A DNA stretch of 64,000 nucleotides from NCBI GenBank assembly GCA_963826795.1, contig CAWGYT010000021.1, positions 20,337 to 84,336 on the forward strand. The letters run 5' to 3'. Below are positions 1 to 9,221 of this stretch, in pieces. The notes below the pieces were generated by a model, which was not told the origin of the DNA, ran no database searches, and saw only the letters and a list, made by a program, of their open reading frames with translations. A program made the translations under genes and the position numbers. Position 1 is the first letter of the stretch. Each line of letters begins with the position of its first letter. The DNA comes from CAWGYT01 sp963826795 (GTDB lineage Bacteria; Planctomycetota; Planctomycetia; Pirellulales; Pirellulaceae).

Positions 1-83
1 TGGTCTTTTGCGATGCGCGACGGTCATCTGGGCGTTAACCCCGTTGGTTCGGATTGTTCACCGCGAAAAACGAAGAGAAACCC

Positions 84-219
84 CTAGTGCTTTGTCACAG
101 CTTGATTTTGGGGTGACTGGGGTCGAACGAAGTGAGCCCCCAGACCGCAATTTTCCGGGGGCTCACTTCGTTCGACCCCCGCCACCCAACCCTCAATTTC
201 AGCTGTGACAAAGCACTAG
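84..219. repeat. CTAG-bounded palindromic MITE-like element
   Basis: Positions 82-102 and 201-221 are perfect 21-bp inverted repeats (outer bases CCCTAGTGCTTTGTCACAG). Inside, 119-141 and 157-179 form a second perfect 23-bp inverted repeat, so the whole unit can fold into a long two-part hairpin. CTAG lies at both outer edges (84-87 and 216-219), which fits a 4-bp CTAG target duplication. There is no room for a transposase, so it is either a non-autonomous element or a structured repeat. Solo copies of its end occur elsewhere in the window, for example at 38511-38537. Confidence 0.8.
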
Positions 220-221
220 GG

Positions 222-617
222 AACGAGTCGCGACATGGACCGTGACAGAGAACATCCTCGCATTCTACCTACAGCCTCCATGCCTCCTAGCCACAAGATC
301 ACCGCACAGGCCGTTGGTGGGATCGGCCAGGGCGCAATGTTGAATATGCACGTTGAGTCCTTGTCTAACCCCTCAGGGGCCAGGCAGCTCGTCGCAAAAG
401 ATTCGATCGAGTTCTCGCTGAGCGACACGGACGAAAAACGGATGGAATCGGAGTTTTCGAAACTTTGAAGGCGATCTTGGGTTAATCTCAGCAATGCGCG
501 GCGTGTCCGGTGGGAACATCGGACAGGCGAGGCGCCGGGCCGAGGTGCGTCTCATTTCCGAGCGGATCGCTCATTTTGCTTTACCTGGCACACCGACACC
601 CAAAGGAGAGATTCGTC
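222..617. other. Stretch without a convincing gene
   Basis: A 77-residue frame on the plus strand (235-468) and a 92-residue frame on the minus strand (216-494) overlap each other here. Neither has a clear ribosome binding site or a recognisable family, and the minus frame begins inside the neighbouring repeat. The last part probably holds the promoter and leader of the gene starting at 618. Confidence 0.4.
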
Positions 618-1316
618 ATGAGTTGTCGGCGACATTTCACGTTCTGCGCGTGGCTTTCAGCCGCTGCGATGTTGTTCGCTTGCCAAACGGTGGTGGCCCA
701 ACCTCCGGGACGCGGTCCCGGCTTCGGTGGAGGCGGTCTGGAGATCCTTTTTTCGCCGGAGGTCCGGGCGGATCTCGACCTGGTTGAGGAGCAGGAGCAG
801 CAGATTCAGGCTCTATGGGGCCAGATGGGGGACAAGATGCGATCGGCGTTTGCCGGAATCCAGGACTTGCCCCCGGAGGAGCGACGGGACGCGATAATGT
901 CGCGAATGCGGGAGCAACAGAAGAACATGGAGCAAGAACTGGGGCAGATCTTGCTTGATCACCAGTTGGAACGCCTGAGACAGTTGCAGCTGCAGTCGCG
1001 GTTGCAGAGCGGAAACACCGCCGATGCGTTGGCCACGGACGAGATCCGCGAAAAGCTCGGGCTGACCGATGCCCAGATCGACCAAATGCGAGAGCTTGCG
1101 CGGGAAGCGGAAGCGGAATTACGAGAAAAGATCCAAAAGGCGACGGAAGAGGCTCGCGCGAAAGTGCTGAGCGTCCTGACACCTCAGCAGCAGGCGCAGT
1201 GGAAATCGCTGGTGGGTGAGACATTCAGTTTTCAAAATCGAGGCTTTGGCGGCGGTCGGCCCGGCGGCAATGGCGGCCCCGGAGGCGCGCGTCGGGGCGG
1301 TCCCCCACGGGAATAG
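618..1316 (+). CDS. Secreted helical Spy/CpxP-like protein with Gly-rich ends
   Basis: A 232-residue protein with an N-terminal signal peptide (hydrophobic AWLSAAAMLFA, likely cleavage after VVAQ). A Gly/Pro-rich stretch follows, then a long, highly charged, Glu/Gln-rich helical region and a Gly/Arg-rich tail. The pattern LTDAQIDQMRELA and the later LTPQQQAQW resemble the LTxxQ repeats of periplasmic Spy/CpxP-type proteins, many of which are uncharacterised in planctomycetes. The start at 618 is chosen because AAAGGAGAG lies just upstream and it leads directly into the signal peptide; the frame stays open further upstream without such a site. It precedes the secretion operon by about 180 bp, but a functional link is only a guess. 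Confidence 0.7.
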   Translation: MSCRRHFTFCAWLSAAAMLFACQTVVAQPPGRGPGFGGGGLEILFSPEVRADLDLVEEQEQQIQALWGQMGDKMRSAFAGIQDLPPEERRDAIMSRMREQQKNMEQELGQILLDHQLERLRQLQLQSRLQSGNTADALATDEIREKLGLTDAQIDQMRELAREAEAELREKIQKATEEARAKVLSVLTPQQQAQWKSLVGETFSFQNRGFGGGRPGGNGGPGGARRGGPPRE

Positions 1317-1500
1317 TCACGGGGCCGACTGCGAAAGCTCGTCGCGGGCCGCACGCCCTGTTCGGGATGCCCGCCATGCGGTGAAGCAGGCGATCGTCTT
1401 CAAGCGGATGCCCTGCCTCGATCACCGTCGGTTCTCGTCGCCTCGATGCATTTGAGCTTGGCGAGGCCCGAAACCACTTTTCAATCGAATCGGGAATGAA

Positions 1501-3201
1501 ATGGAAGCCGGCGAGATCTTACTCCGACGTGGACTGGTGGATGAACAGCAGCTGCTGCGCTCGCGAGAGCTGCAGTCGAATGGATCGAGCGTTCTGGACT
1601 CGGCGATTGAGCTTGGTTTCGTGAGCGAGGAAACAGCGCTCCGCGCGATCGCGGACGAAGTAGGACTCGATTACGTCGACTTGACGGAAACGGAAGTGGA
1701 CCTGAGCCTACTGCCGAGATTTCCGCAGCGTCTCATTTATCGCGACGCACTGTTTCCCGTGCGGCGAGACAATGGCAGCATCGTCGTCGCGACGAGCAAT
1801 CCCTTCGACCTGTATCCGTTGGATGAAGTGGGTGCCGCCACCGGTTTGACGGTGACGCCCGTGCTTTCGTCGCGTCAGGAAATCGCGAAGCTGATCAAAA
1901 CGCACCTGGGCGTTGGCAGCGAAACGATCGAAGGACTAATCAAGCAATCGGCGGAAAACGAAGCGGTTCAATTGCTCGACGAAATCGAGACGGACGGCTC
2001 GGAACTGTCGGAAATGGCGCAAGAGGCGTCGGTCGTTCGGCTGGTCAACGAGATTTTGCTGGAAGCGATCGAGTCGCGAGCAAGCGACGTGCACGTGGAA
2101 TCGCAATCGGGCGGCCTGGTGATCCGCTACCGAATCGACGGGATGCTTCATCCCCAGCCGGTTCCGAGCGAGATCAATCGTTTTCAGGCGGCCATCGTCA
2201 GCCGACTCAAGATCATGGCGCGACTGAATATCGCCGAAAAGCGACTCCCCCAGGACGGTCGCATCAAGTTGCGGGTGGCGGGACGCGAGGTCGATGTCCG
2301 CGTGTCGGTCATTCCAATGATCCACGGCGAGGGAATCGTGCTGCGGATTCTGGATAAGGGTTCGATGAAGTTCGAGCTGCAAGGCTTGGGCATGAATTCG
2401 GACATTTACCGCACGTTCAGCGAATTGATCCGACTCCCGCATGGAATCGTGCTGGTGACGGGCCCGACGGGTTCAGGGAAAACGACAACGCTTTACAGCT
2501 CTCTTTTGGAAATCAAGAGTCCGCACACCAAAATTATCACGACTGAGGATCCGGTCGAGTATCAGTTGGACGGGATCAATCAGATTCAAGTTCATGCGCA
2601 GATTGGATTGACGTTTGCCAAGTCGTTGCGATCAATTCTGCGGCACGACCCGGACGTGGTCCTGATCGGTGAGATTCGCGACCTGGAAACGGCCGAGAAC
2701 GCGATCCAAGCGTCGCTCACGGGTCACTTGGTCTTCAGCACCTTGCACACCAACGACGCCGCGGGCTCGTATACGCGGTTGATTGACATGGGGGTCGAAC
2801 CCTTCCTGGTCGCCAGCACGGTCGAAGGCGTCATGGCCCAACGGTTGGTGCGTGTCTTGTGCGAGGAGTGCCGCGAACCGTACCAACCGACGCGCGACGA
2901 GTTGCCTTCGGACTTTCCCTGGGAGGAACTGCAGCAACAGGGCGGAGTGTTAATGCGACCCCGCGGTTGCAAGAGCTGTCGGCAGGTCGGCTATCGCGGG
3001 CGTAAGGGGATTTACGAGTTGCTGGTGACGACCGAGCGGATTCGCAACCTGGCCCACGACCGCTCTAGCTCCTGGGATGTGCGGAAGGCCGCGGTGGAGG
3101 AAGGGATGCGAACTTTGCGACAAGACGGATGGCTCAAGGTGCTGGCCGGCACGTGTTCGGTCGAGGAGGTCGTTCGCGTCTCGAAGACAGACCGGCTGTA
3201 G
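1501..3201 (+). CDS. gspE: Type II secretion ATPase GspE
   Basis: A 566-residue cytoplasmic ATPase that powers pseudopilus assembly. Residues 1-140 form an MshEN-like N-terminal domain. The core has a Walker A motif GPTGSGKTTTLY near residue 321, an Asp-box region (TTEDPVEYQ), a Walker B segment (PDVVLIGEIRD) and the His-box STLHTNDA. A zinc-binding tetracysteine follows (CEEC near 454 and CKSC about 35 residues on), which is typical of GspE/PilB. Full length for the family. It is the first gene of a run that continues with gspF and the pseudopilins, so the assignment to type II secretion and not type IV pili rests on the later GspG/H/I/J/K and secretin genes. Confidence 0.95.
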   Translation: MEAGEILLRRGLVDEQQLLRSRELQSNGSSVLDSAIELGFVSEETALRAIADEVGLDYVDLTETEVDLSLLPRFPQRLIYRDALFPVRRDNGSIVVATSNPFDLYPLDEVGAATGLTVTPVLSSRQEIAKLIKTHLGVGSETIEGLIKQSAENEAVQLLDEIETDGSELSEMAQEASVVRLVNEILLEAIESRASDVHVESQSGGLVIRYRIDGMLHPQPVPSEINRFQAAIVSRLKIMARLNIAEKRLPQDGRIKLRVAGREVDVRVSVIPMIHGEGIVLRILDKGSMKFELQGLGMNSDIYRTFSELIRLPHGIVLVTGPTGSGKTTTLYSSLLEIKSPHTKIITTEDPVEYQLDGINQIQVHAQIGLTFAKSLRSILRHDPDVVLIGEIRDLETAENAIQASLTGHLVFSTLHTNDAAGSYTRLIDMGVEPFLVASTVEGVMAQRLVRVLCEECREPYQPTRDELPSDFPWEELQQQGGVLMRPRGCKSCRQVGYRGRKGIYELLVTTERIRNLAHDRSSSWDVRKAAVEEGMRTLRQDGWLKVLAGTCSVEEVVRVSKTDRL

Positions 3202-3244
3202 TGTTCGGCTGTAGTGTTCGGCTGCAGTGTTCGGCTGCAGTTTT
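3193..3244 (+). repeat. 13-bp tandem repeat at the gspE 3' end
   Basis: Four consecutive copies of CGGCTGTAGTGTT (the later copies read CGGCTGCAGTGTT and CGGCTGCAGTTTT). The first copy overlaps the gspE stop codon, so the gene end has been copied into the gap before gspF. It is probably slippage-derived and no function is evident. Confidence 0.8.
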
Positions 3245-3266
3245 CAACGTTTGACAGATTCACGCC

Positions 3267-4469
3267 ATGCCCAACTTTGCTTACATCGCCCGAGACAACC
3301 GCGGAAAACGCGTGAGCGGAACGCTGGCTGCAACCAGCGAACGTGAGGCGATCACGCTGCTCGCCGGAAAATCCCTGTTCCCGCTCCAGGTCCAACCCGA
3401 GAAGGGCAAACGATCCTGGACGCGGGGGCGGCGTGCGAGCGGACAGCAGATGGCGGTGATCTACAGCCAGCTATCGGGACTGCTGAAGAGCGGCGTGCCG
3501 CTGCTGCGATCGCTGGACGTCCTCCGCAAGCAATCCTCGAACGAATCGCTCAAGACCGTTTTGCAGGACGTTCATGACCGAGTGGAAGACGGGGCGACGC
3601 TGGCCGAAGCGATGCGGATGCATCCGCGAACCTTTGGCGAGCTGCCGATCAGCATGGTCCGAGCGGGCGGAGAAGGCGGCTTTCTGGAAGACGCTTTGCA
3701 GCGCGTCGCGCAATTCACCGAACAACAAGAGGATCTCAAGAGCCGCACCATGGCGGCCCTGGCGTACCCCATGTTCCTCGCGGTGATTGGCACCCTCGTG
3801 GTCTTCGGATTGCTGATTTTCTTCGTTCCCAATTTTGGGCAGATCTTCGAGGATCTGCGCGAACAGGGCACTCTGCCGACACCGACAAAGTGGCTCATGT
3901 GGACCAGTGATACCCTGACCCGCTGGGGAGTCGTCATCCTGCTGGTGCTGGGCTTCGGCGCGGTCTACCTTCGCGCGCAGCTGGCCACCGAGAAGGGACG
4001 CCGGTTCGCCGATCGCTACCGTACCAAGTTGCCGATTTTTGGCTCGATCTATTTGAATCTCGCGGTTGCCCGCTTCTGCCGTGTGCTTGGCACCTTGTTG
4101 CACAATGGTGTCCCGATTCTCAAGTCCCTCGAAATCAGCCGAGATGCGACCGGCAATTGGGTTCTTTCTGATGCGATCCAACGAGCCTCCGAAAATATCT
4201 CGTCCGGTGACTCCTTGGCGAATCCTCTCGCGGCGTGCGGGCACTTCCCCAACACGGTCGTTGAGATGATCGCCGTCGCCGAAGAATCCAACACGCTCGA
4301 TCAGGTCCTCGTGAATATCGCCGACGGCCTGGAACGTCAGACTGAACGGCGGTTAGATGTTGCCGTTCGATTGCTCGAACCCGTCATGCTCCTCGTGCTG
4401 GCCATGATCGTGTTGTTCGTCGTCATCGCGTTGCTGCTTCCGATTTTCAAGATGACATCAACCGTTTAG
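3267..4469 (+). CDS. gspF: Type II secretion inner-membrane platform protein GspF
   Basis: A 400-residue polytopic protein that links the GspE ATPase to the pseudopilus. It begins NFAYIARDNRGKRVSGTL, the usual start of the family. It has two T2SSF repeats (about residues 70-195 and 270-395), each with a helical bundle (GVPLLRSLDVL in the first, GVPILKSLEIS in the second) and hydrophobic segments (MFLAVIGTLVVFGLLIFFV, VVILLVLGFGAVYL, LVLAMIVLFVVIALLLPIF). The length is normal. It lies 65 bp after gspE and 31 bp before gspG, so it is likely cotranscribed with both. Confidence 0.95.
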   Translation: MPNFAYIARDNRGKRVSGTLAATSEREAITLLAGKSLFPLQVQPEKGKRSWTRGRRASGQQMAVIYSQLSGLLKSGVPLLRSLDVLRKQSSNESLKTVLQDVHDRVEDGATLAEAMRMHPRTFGELPISMVRAGGEGGFLEDALQRVAQFTEQQEDLKSRTMAALAYPMFLAVIGTLVVFGLLIFFVPNFGQIFEDLREQGTLPTPTKWLMWTSDTLTRWGVVILLVLGFGAVYLRAQLATEKGRRFADRYRTKLPIFGSIYLNLAVARFCRVLGTLLHNGVPILKSLEISRDATGNWVLSDAIQRASENISSGDSLANPLAACGHFPNTVVEMIAVAEESNTLDQVLVNIADGLERQTERRLDVAVRLLEPVMLLVLAMIVLFVVIALLLPIFKMTSTV

Positions 4470-4500
4470 TTCACTCCTTCATTACAGAAAGAATTCTCGC

Positions 4501-4908
4501 ATGCGAAACCATCGTCGTCGCTCACGTCGTCAGGGCTTTACCCTGATGGAAGTCCTGCTGGTCTTGGTGATCCTCGTCATCCTTGGCTCGATGGCGGGAG
4601 TTTTCATTCGCGGAGCTCAGAAGAAGGCGCGTGCGGATGCGGCCCTGTCGCAAATCGGCGCCTTCGAGAACGCGATCAAAATGTTCGAATTGAACGTGAT
4701 GTCGTATCCGACAAGTCTGGAGGACCTGCGGCAACCGCCAAGCGATGCGGCAGGCTGGTCCGGCCCCTACCTTGATCGCGAAGTCCCCTTGGACCCCTGG
4801 GGCAATCCATATCAGTATGAGCTCTTGGACCAGGACACCTACCGAATCTGGTCCTTCGGCCCGGACGGAATTGATAGTACGGATGACGATGTGAGCAGCC
4901 AGTATTGA
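4501..4908 (+). CDS. gspG: Major pseudopilin GspG
   Basis: A 135-residue pseudopilin. After a short Arg-rich leader the prepilin peptidase site is QGFTLMEV, followed by a hydrophobic helix (LLVLVILVILGSMAGVFI). The C-terminal part carries DPWGNPYQYE and ends SFGPDGIDSTDDD, the conserved core and calcium-binding region of the major type II secretion pseudopilin. It should form the main subunit of the periplasmic pseudopilus after cleavage before the Phe. A peptidase gene (gspO/pilD) is not in this window. The gene sits between gspF and gspH as in classical operons. Confidence 0.95.
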   Translation: MRNHRRRSRRQGFTLMEVLLVLVILVILGSMAGVFIRGAQKKARADAALSQIGAFENAIKMFELNVMSYPTSLEDLRQPPSDAAGWSGPYLDREVPLDPWGNPYQYELLDQDTYRIWSFGPDGIDSTDDDVSSQY

Positions 4909-4987
4909 GATCGCTACCGACTCGCCGCTGCGCGTTCGCACGCTGCGAGCGGATCAGGACGAACGCCATGACGCAGACCCAACGCCG

Positions 4988-5812
4988 ATGAACGCCGCAA
5001 ACCAACCGATCGTCATGCTGGCCAAGCGGCAACGGATCCGCAGCGACGGTTGCCAGCAGATCACGATTCCGCGGATTTCCCGCGGCAGGTGCTCTTGGCG
5101 AGCGAAGGCAGGAGCCGCGCAGCGGCCGGGTGGATTCACGCTGCTGGAACTGCTTCTCGTACTGGCACTGATGGTGACGTTGTTGACGTTGGTCGGCGCC
5201 AATCTGCGGGGCGGATTTCGGCAACAGCGGCTGCTCAAGTCGGGAGACCAGATGCGCACCGCTTGGGCCAAAGCCCGAGTTCAGGCGATTAAGACGGGCC
5301 GCGTGCAGGTCTTTCATCACGCGCCGGACTCCACTCAGTACTTCACGACGGCACAACAGTCGTTCGACGATCCCAGTGGCTTGAGTGCCTTTCCAGGTTC
5401 CGATCCGTCCACGTCCATGGGGTTCGGGAATCCCGCCGAGATGAACAATCTGGACGAGATGGGAATGACACCCGTTCGGCCACTTGAACTGCCGCGCGAC
5501 ATCCGGTTTGTGGGCGCCGAAGTGAAGATCGATCAACGCTCCGCCTTTCAATTGAGCGAGGCCGTCGATCCCGCGACGCTGATTAGCGACTCGTTCGCGT
5601 TCGCGGACCGCAATCCCGATACCGGACAGGCCCCTCGTTGGGGCACGCCGATTTATTTCTTCCCGGACGGGACGAGTTCGTCCGCCCGCTTGGTCCTGAC
5701 CAATAGCGACGGTCAGACGGTCAGTGTCTATCTGCGCGGCCTGACCGGCGTCTCCCAAGTCGGACCCGTCATCGCCGCCGATGACCTCAGTTTCCAGGAG
5801 CCGTTGCGATGA
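4988..5812 (+). CDS. gspH: Minor pseudopilin GspH-like
   Basis: A 274-residue protein with a prepilin site at GGFTLLEL followed by a hydrophobic helix (LLVLALMVTLLTLVGA). The remainder is a variable domain with the pattern of GspH/FimT proteins (small globular domain, no Cys pair). The leader before the cleavage site is unusually long (about 48 residues) if translation starts at 4988; an ATG at 5023 shortens it, so the true start is uncertain. The stop codon overlaps the gspI start (ATGA, 5809-5812), which implies translational coupling. The specific GspH name rests mainly on position after gspG. Confidence 0.8.
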   Translation: MNAANQPIVMLAKRQRIRSDGCQQITIPRISRGRCSWRAKAGAAQRPGGFTLLELLLVLALMVTLLTLVGANLRGGFRQQRLLKSGDQMRTAWAKARVQAIKTGRVQVFHHAPDSTQYFTTAQQSFDDPSGLSAFPGSDPSTSMGFGNPAEMNNLDEMGMTPVRPLELPRDIRFVGAEVKIDQRSAFQLSEAVDPATLISDSFAFADRNPDTGQAPRWGTPIYFFPDGTSSSARLVLTNSDGQTVSVYLRGLTGVSQVGPVIAADDLSFQEPLR

Positions 5813-6567
5813 CGTCCAAGTGCTCTCGTGCGTCCGCGTTTACGCTGCTGGAAGTCGTGTTGGCACTGGCCATCCTTGTCGGAGCGTTCGCAACGCTGGG
5901 CCAACTCGTGGGAATCGGCGTCCGCGCCGCCGCGAACAGCCGGGACCTGACCAAGGCGCAGATCCTTGCCGAGACGATGATGTCCGAAATCAACGCCGGA
6001 ATCGTGCCGGCACAAAGCATGAATGCCGTGATGCTCGATACCAACCCCGGCTGGCAAGCCTCCGTGATGGTGCAGCCCACGCCCCATCAAGGCGTGATTC
6101 AGGTTACCGTCCTCGCCGAGCCCGCATCGGACTCGCGGCGACGCGTCCGCTTCGAATTGACACGCTGGATGCGAGATCCCTCCATCGAAATCCCGACGGA
6201 TGAGCCAATCGATGACACGGCCAGTGCGTCGTCAAGCTCGTCAAGCTCGTCAAGCTCGAGCTCCAACAACAACGCGAATAACAATAACAATAACAACAAC
6301 AACAACAATGGGAACTCGAAACAACAACAACAACAACTCGAACAACAACAACCCCAATTCAGGACCGACGCCGGCTCCCGCCGCACCTCGGCCCACGAAC
6401 CCGTCGACGGGCACGCGTCAAATCACGCCCCCAACCGGCGGACGCCAGCCGGGTCCGCCGGGCGCAGGGCGCGGGGCCAACTCGGGACGCGGAGCGGGCG
6501 GTGGACGCAATCCGGGAGCAGGACGCGGCGCGGCGCGGCGCCCGGCCGACCGGGAGGTGGCCGATGA
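5809..6567 (+). CDS. gspI: Minor pseudopilin GspI-like with long Ser/Asn/Gln tail
   Basis: Starts inside the gspH stop and its own stop overlaps the gspJ start (ATGA at 6564-6567). Residues 10-30 contain the prepilin motif (AFTLLEVV) and helix, followed by a normal GspI domain to about residue 125. Then comes a low-complexity tail: serine runs from about 6231, asparagine runs from about 6265 and glutamine runs from about 6320. From about 6325 to 6530 the plausible Pro/Gly-rich reading (NSGPTPAPAAPRP, PPTGGRQPGPPGAGRG) is in the +1 frame, while the annotated frame gives an Arg-rich sequence. Two compensating indels in the simple repeats are likely. GspI proteins are normally near 130 residues, so the tail is an addition. 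Confidence 0.75.
   Translation: MTSKCSRASAFTLLEVVLALAILVGAFATLGQLVGIGVRAAANSRDLTKAQILAETMMSEINAGIVPAQSMNAVMLDTNPGWQASVMVQPTPHQGVIQVTVLAEPASDSRRRVRFELTRWMRDPSIEIPTDEPIDDTASASSSSSSSSSSSSNNNANNNNNNNNNNNGNSKQQQQQLEQQQPQFRTDAGSRRTSAHEPVDGHASNHAPNRRTPAGSAGRRARGQLGTRSGRWTQSGSRTRRGAAPGRPGGGR
6231..6355 (+). repeat. Trinucleotide-type low-complexity run inside gspI
   Basis: Repeats of TCAAGCTCG give the serine run, then AAC/AAT/CAA triplets give the asparagine and glutamine runs. The tract is prone to slippage and to sequencing error. It is the likely site of the first frame change in gspI. Confidence 0.8.
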
Positions 6568-7583
6568 GCACGCGGGCCGGCTCAAAACGCGGATTCTCGT
6601 TGCTGGAGATCGTTCTGGCGCTCGCTCTCACGGCCGTGGTCGTCTCCCTCGTGGCCGGAGCCATCGAGTTCCATCTTCGGCAGTTGACCCTCCGCAAAGC
6701 GCATTTGGAGCAGTCGCAATTGGCGCGAGGCATTCTGCGGCAGATCGCCGATGACCTGCGCGCGGTCGTCGTCGATCGGACCGTCGACTTTGGCACGGCG
6801 GCCACCCTGCCCGCGGCAGCAGCTGCCGGAAGCGGAAATGCAGGTTCAGGTTCAGGTTCAGGGGCGGGCGATCCGTCCGGCGGGAGTAGCGGCGGGTCCG
6901 CCGACACCGAGTCCGTCGCGTCCGACTTGGTTGGGGCAACACTCCTGCCAGAGACTCCGGGGATTTATGGAAATGCGTACGAGCTGCAGATTGACGTCAG
7001 TCGGATCCCTCGTTTCGAGGAATACATGACGGGCGTTGATCCGGCGAATGCGGCGACTCCGAGCGTTCTGAGCGATATCAAGACCATTTCCTACTTCATG
7101 ATTGGCAATGGTCTGGGTGGAACGGGATCAATCCCTTCTTCCGGGTCGGGCTTCAACGACCTGGAGATGACCGGCATGCCGCCCGGCCAATTAACTCAGG
7201 GGTTGGGGCGGCGATCGGTGGATCGGGCCGTCGCAAGATTCTCGACCCAAAACGCCGACCTCTCGGTTTTCCAGAATCAGGTCGAGCTGTTGGCACCGGA
7301 AGTCCTGCTGATTCAGTTCCGCTATTTCGACGGAATGCAATGGCTGGAAGTCTGGGACACGGAGGACCTCGGCGGCATCCCGCTTGCCGTCGAGATCACG
7401 CTCGTCCTGTCACCCAACGACGAGCGCCAACAAAACGAGCTGATTGGCCAAGCCAGTCTGTCCCAATTCCAATACGACCCCGAATTGTCTTACCGGCTCG
7501 TCGTCTACCTGCCCGCCTCGGAGCCGATTGAGTCCACCGACGATCAAGGTGACGGAACGGTTACGTCGGAGGCGGTGCAATGA
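6564..7583 (+). CDS. gspJ: Minor pseudopilin GspJ-like
   Basis: A 339-residue protein starting at 6564, where ATGA overlaps the gspI stop. The prepilin site is RGFSLLEI, followed by VLALALTAVVVSLVAGAIEF. A Gly/Ser-rich insertion (GSGNAGSGSGSGAGDPSGG) falls near residue 92, and the C-terminal half has RYFDGMQWLEVWDTEDLGG followed by PLAVEITL, a typical end of the GspJ fold. In the family, GspJ joins GspI and GspK at the pseudopilus tip. The stop overlaps the gspK start (ATGA at 7580-7583). An earlier ATG at 6501 is in frame but lies inside gspI and is less likely. Confidence 0.85.
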   Translation: MSTRAGSKRGFSLLEIVLALALTAVVVSLVAGAIEFHLRQLTLRKAHLEQSQLARGILRQIADDLRAVVVDRTVDFGTAATLPAAAAAGSGNAGSGSGSGAGDPSGGSSGGSADTESVASDLVGATLLPETPGIYGNAYELQIDVSRIPRFEEYMTGVDPANAATPSVLSDIKTISYFMIGNGLGGTGSIPSSGSGFNDLEMTGMPPGQLTQGLGRRSVDRAVARFSTQNADLSVFQNQVELLAPEVLLIQFRYFDGMQWLEVWDTEDLGGIPLAVEITLVLSPNDERQQNELIGQASLSQFQYDPELSYRLVVYLPASEPIESTDDQGDGTVTSEAVQ

Positions 7584-9211
7584 AGCGATCCCGTCGCCGT
7601 GCGCGTGGCTTTGCCCTGATTCTAGTCCTGATTGTGGTCGCGATGATCTCGCTGTCGACCTACACCTTCTGCAGTCTGATGGTGACCGAGAACGAAAGCG
7701 CCGTGCTCAGCGGGCGACAAGTTCAGGCTCGGGCCCTGGTCGATTCGGGCGCCGCACAGGTCCGCTACTTCTTGGAGCTGGACCCAATCCTGCGACGCAA
7801 TTTGGGCGGCGGATACGACAATCCGCAGCTGTTTCAAGCCCAGCTTGTCGTCCCCGGCGAGATGGCTCGGACCCGCGCGAGATTCGGCGTCGTCTCACCG
7901 CGCCTGGATGGCCAGGGGTACTGGGGCGGACTCCGCTTCGGACTCCAGGACGAGTCCTCGCGACTGAACCTCAATGCGCTGAATCTTGATATCCAAGCCG
8001 GCGCCACGCTGGACGAGGCACTTGACGCCGCCGGCAGCGGCGATCCCGCGGATCCCGACGGTGCCGCCCCCCAGGAGCTCGACACCTCAGGCCGAGGCAT
8101 GCTGATGAAGCTGCCCGGCATGACGATTGATGTCGCCGACGCGATTCTGGACTGGATTGACGCGGACGACGAACCTCGCGAATACGGAGCCGAGATCGAT
8201 TACTATTCGAGCCTGACGCCGAGCTACTCACCACAGAACGGACCGCTCAAAACCGTCGAAGATCTGCTGTTGGTCCGCGGGATGACACCCAACCTTCTGT
8301 TTGGCCGCGACATCAATCGCAATGGCCTGCTCGATGCCGCCGAGATGAACTTGCCACTTCTGGCAGACGTCGACCTGGGCGACGGCAGTATGGACTTTGG
8401 TTGGTCCGCCTACCTGACACTTCACAGTCAGGAAAAGAACGTCACCAAAGACGGCGAGCCGCGGATCGATCTGAACGGCGACGACATGCAACAGCTGTTC
8501 ACGGATTTATCTGCGGTGATGGACGAGGCATGGGCCACGTTCATCGTCGCTTACCGCCAAAGGGGTCCCTACACGGGTAACAGCAACGAGAACGTGGAGC
8601 CCGCTGGCCAGCAAACGCTCGATTTGACTCAAGCCGGGCAATTCCCGCTGACCCAGGTCCTCGACTTGATCGGAGTTCGCGTGCAAATTCAGTCGGACGA
8701 CGACACCGTCATTGTCGAGTCGCCCTTTGCGGACAACCCGGTCGCCATGAGTGCTTACCTCCCCAAGCTGATGGATGTCTGCACGGTCAATTCATCTCCC
8801 ACGATCCCGGGACGAGTCAACATCAACCGTGCCCCAAGAATCGTGTTACTGGCGATTCCCGGCATGACGACCGAGATGGCCGATATGATCATTAACCAGC
8901 GGGATGTCGAGAACAATGAATTCGATGATGACCTGCAGAACGAGACGTGGCTCTTGTCTCGAGCGGTTGTCACGCTCGACGAGATGCGGACCCTCATGCC
9001 CTTTGTGACGGCAGGTGGGGACGTCTATCGTGCGCAAATCATCGGATACTTTGACAGCGGAGAGATCTCGTCTCGAGCCGAAGTGATTTTTGACGCTACA
9101 ACGGCTTACCCTCGGATAGTATCCTGGAGAGATATCAGTCATCTGGGCCGCGGCTACGCGCGCGAAACCCTGGGCGTCGAAGTCTACGACAATACCACTC
9201 CACTTCAATGA
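7580..9211 (+). CDS. gspK: Pseudopilus tip protein GspK
   Basis: A 543-residue protein. The N-terminus has RGFALILVLIVVAMISLSTY (prepilin-like, with a hydrophobic residue in place of Glu+5, as is usual for GspK). The middle contains the SAM-like or helix-hairpin-helix repeats of the family (MKLPGMTIDVADAILDWID, and VNINRAPRIVLLAIPGMT). The length is greater than in proteobacteria (about 330) but common in planctomycetes. It should cap the pseudopilus with GspI and GspJ. It is coupled to gspJ by ATGA and followed 10 bp later by the PilM-PilN-like gene. Confidence 0.9.
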   Translation: MKRSRRRARGFALILVLIVVAMISLSTYTFCSLMVTENESAVLSGRQVQARALVDSGAAQVRYFLELDPILRRNLGGGYDNPQLFQAQLVVPGEMARTRARFGVVSPRLDGQGYWGGLRFGLQDESSRLNLNALNLDIQAGATLDEALDAAGSGDPADPDGAAPQELDTSGRGMLMKLPGMTIDVADAILDWIDADDEPREYGAEIDYYSSLTPSYSPQNGPLKTVEDLLLVRGMTPNLLFGRDINRNGLLDAAEMNLPLLADVDLGDGSMDFGWSAYLTLHSQEKNVTKDGEPRIDLNGDDMQQLFTDLSAVMDEAWATFIVAYRQRGPYTGNSNENVEPAGQQTLDLTQAGQFPLTQVLDLIGVRVQIQSDDDTVIVESPFADNPVAMSAYLPKLMDVCTVNSSPTIPGRVNINRAPRIVLLAIPGMTTEMADMIINQRDVENNEFDDDLQNETWLLSRAVVTLDEMRTLMPFVTAGGDVYRAQIIGYFDSGEISSRAEVIFDATTAYPRIVSWRDISHLGRGYARETLGVEVYDNTTPLQ

Positions 9212-9221
9212 AGCCAGCAGC

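Noticed and set aside
235..494. Two small overlapping frames near the window start
   Set aside because: No ribosome site, no family, and one begins in a repeat.
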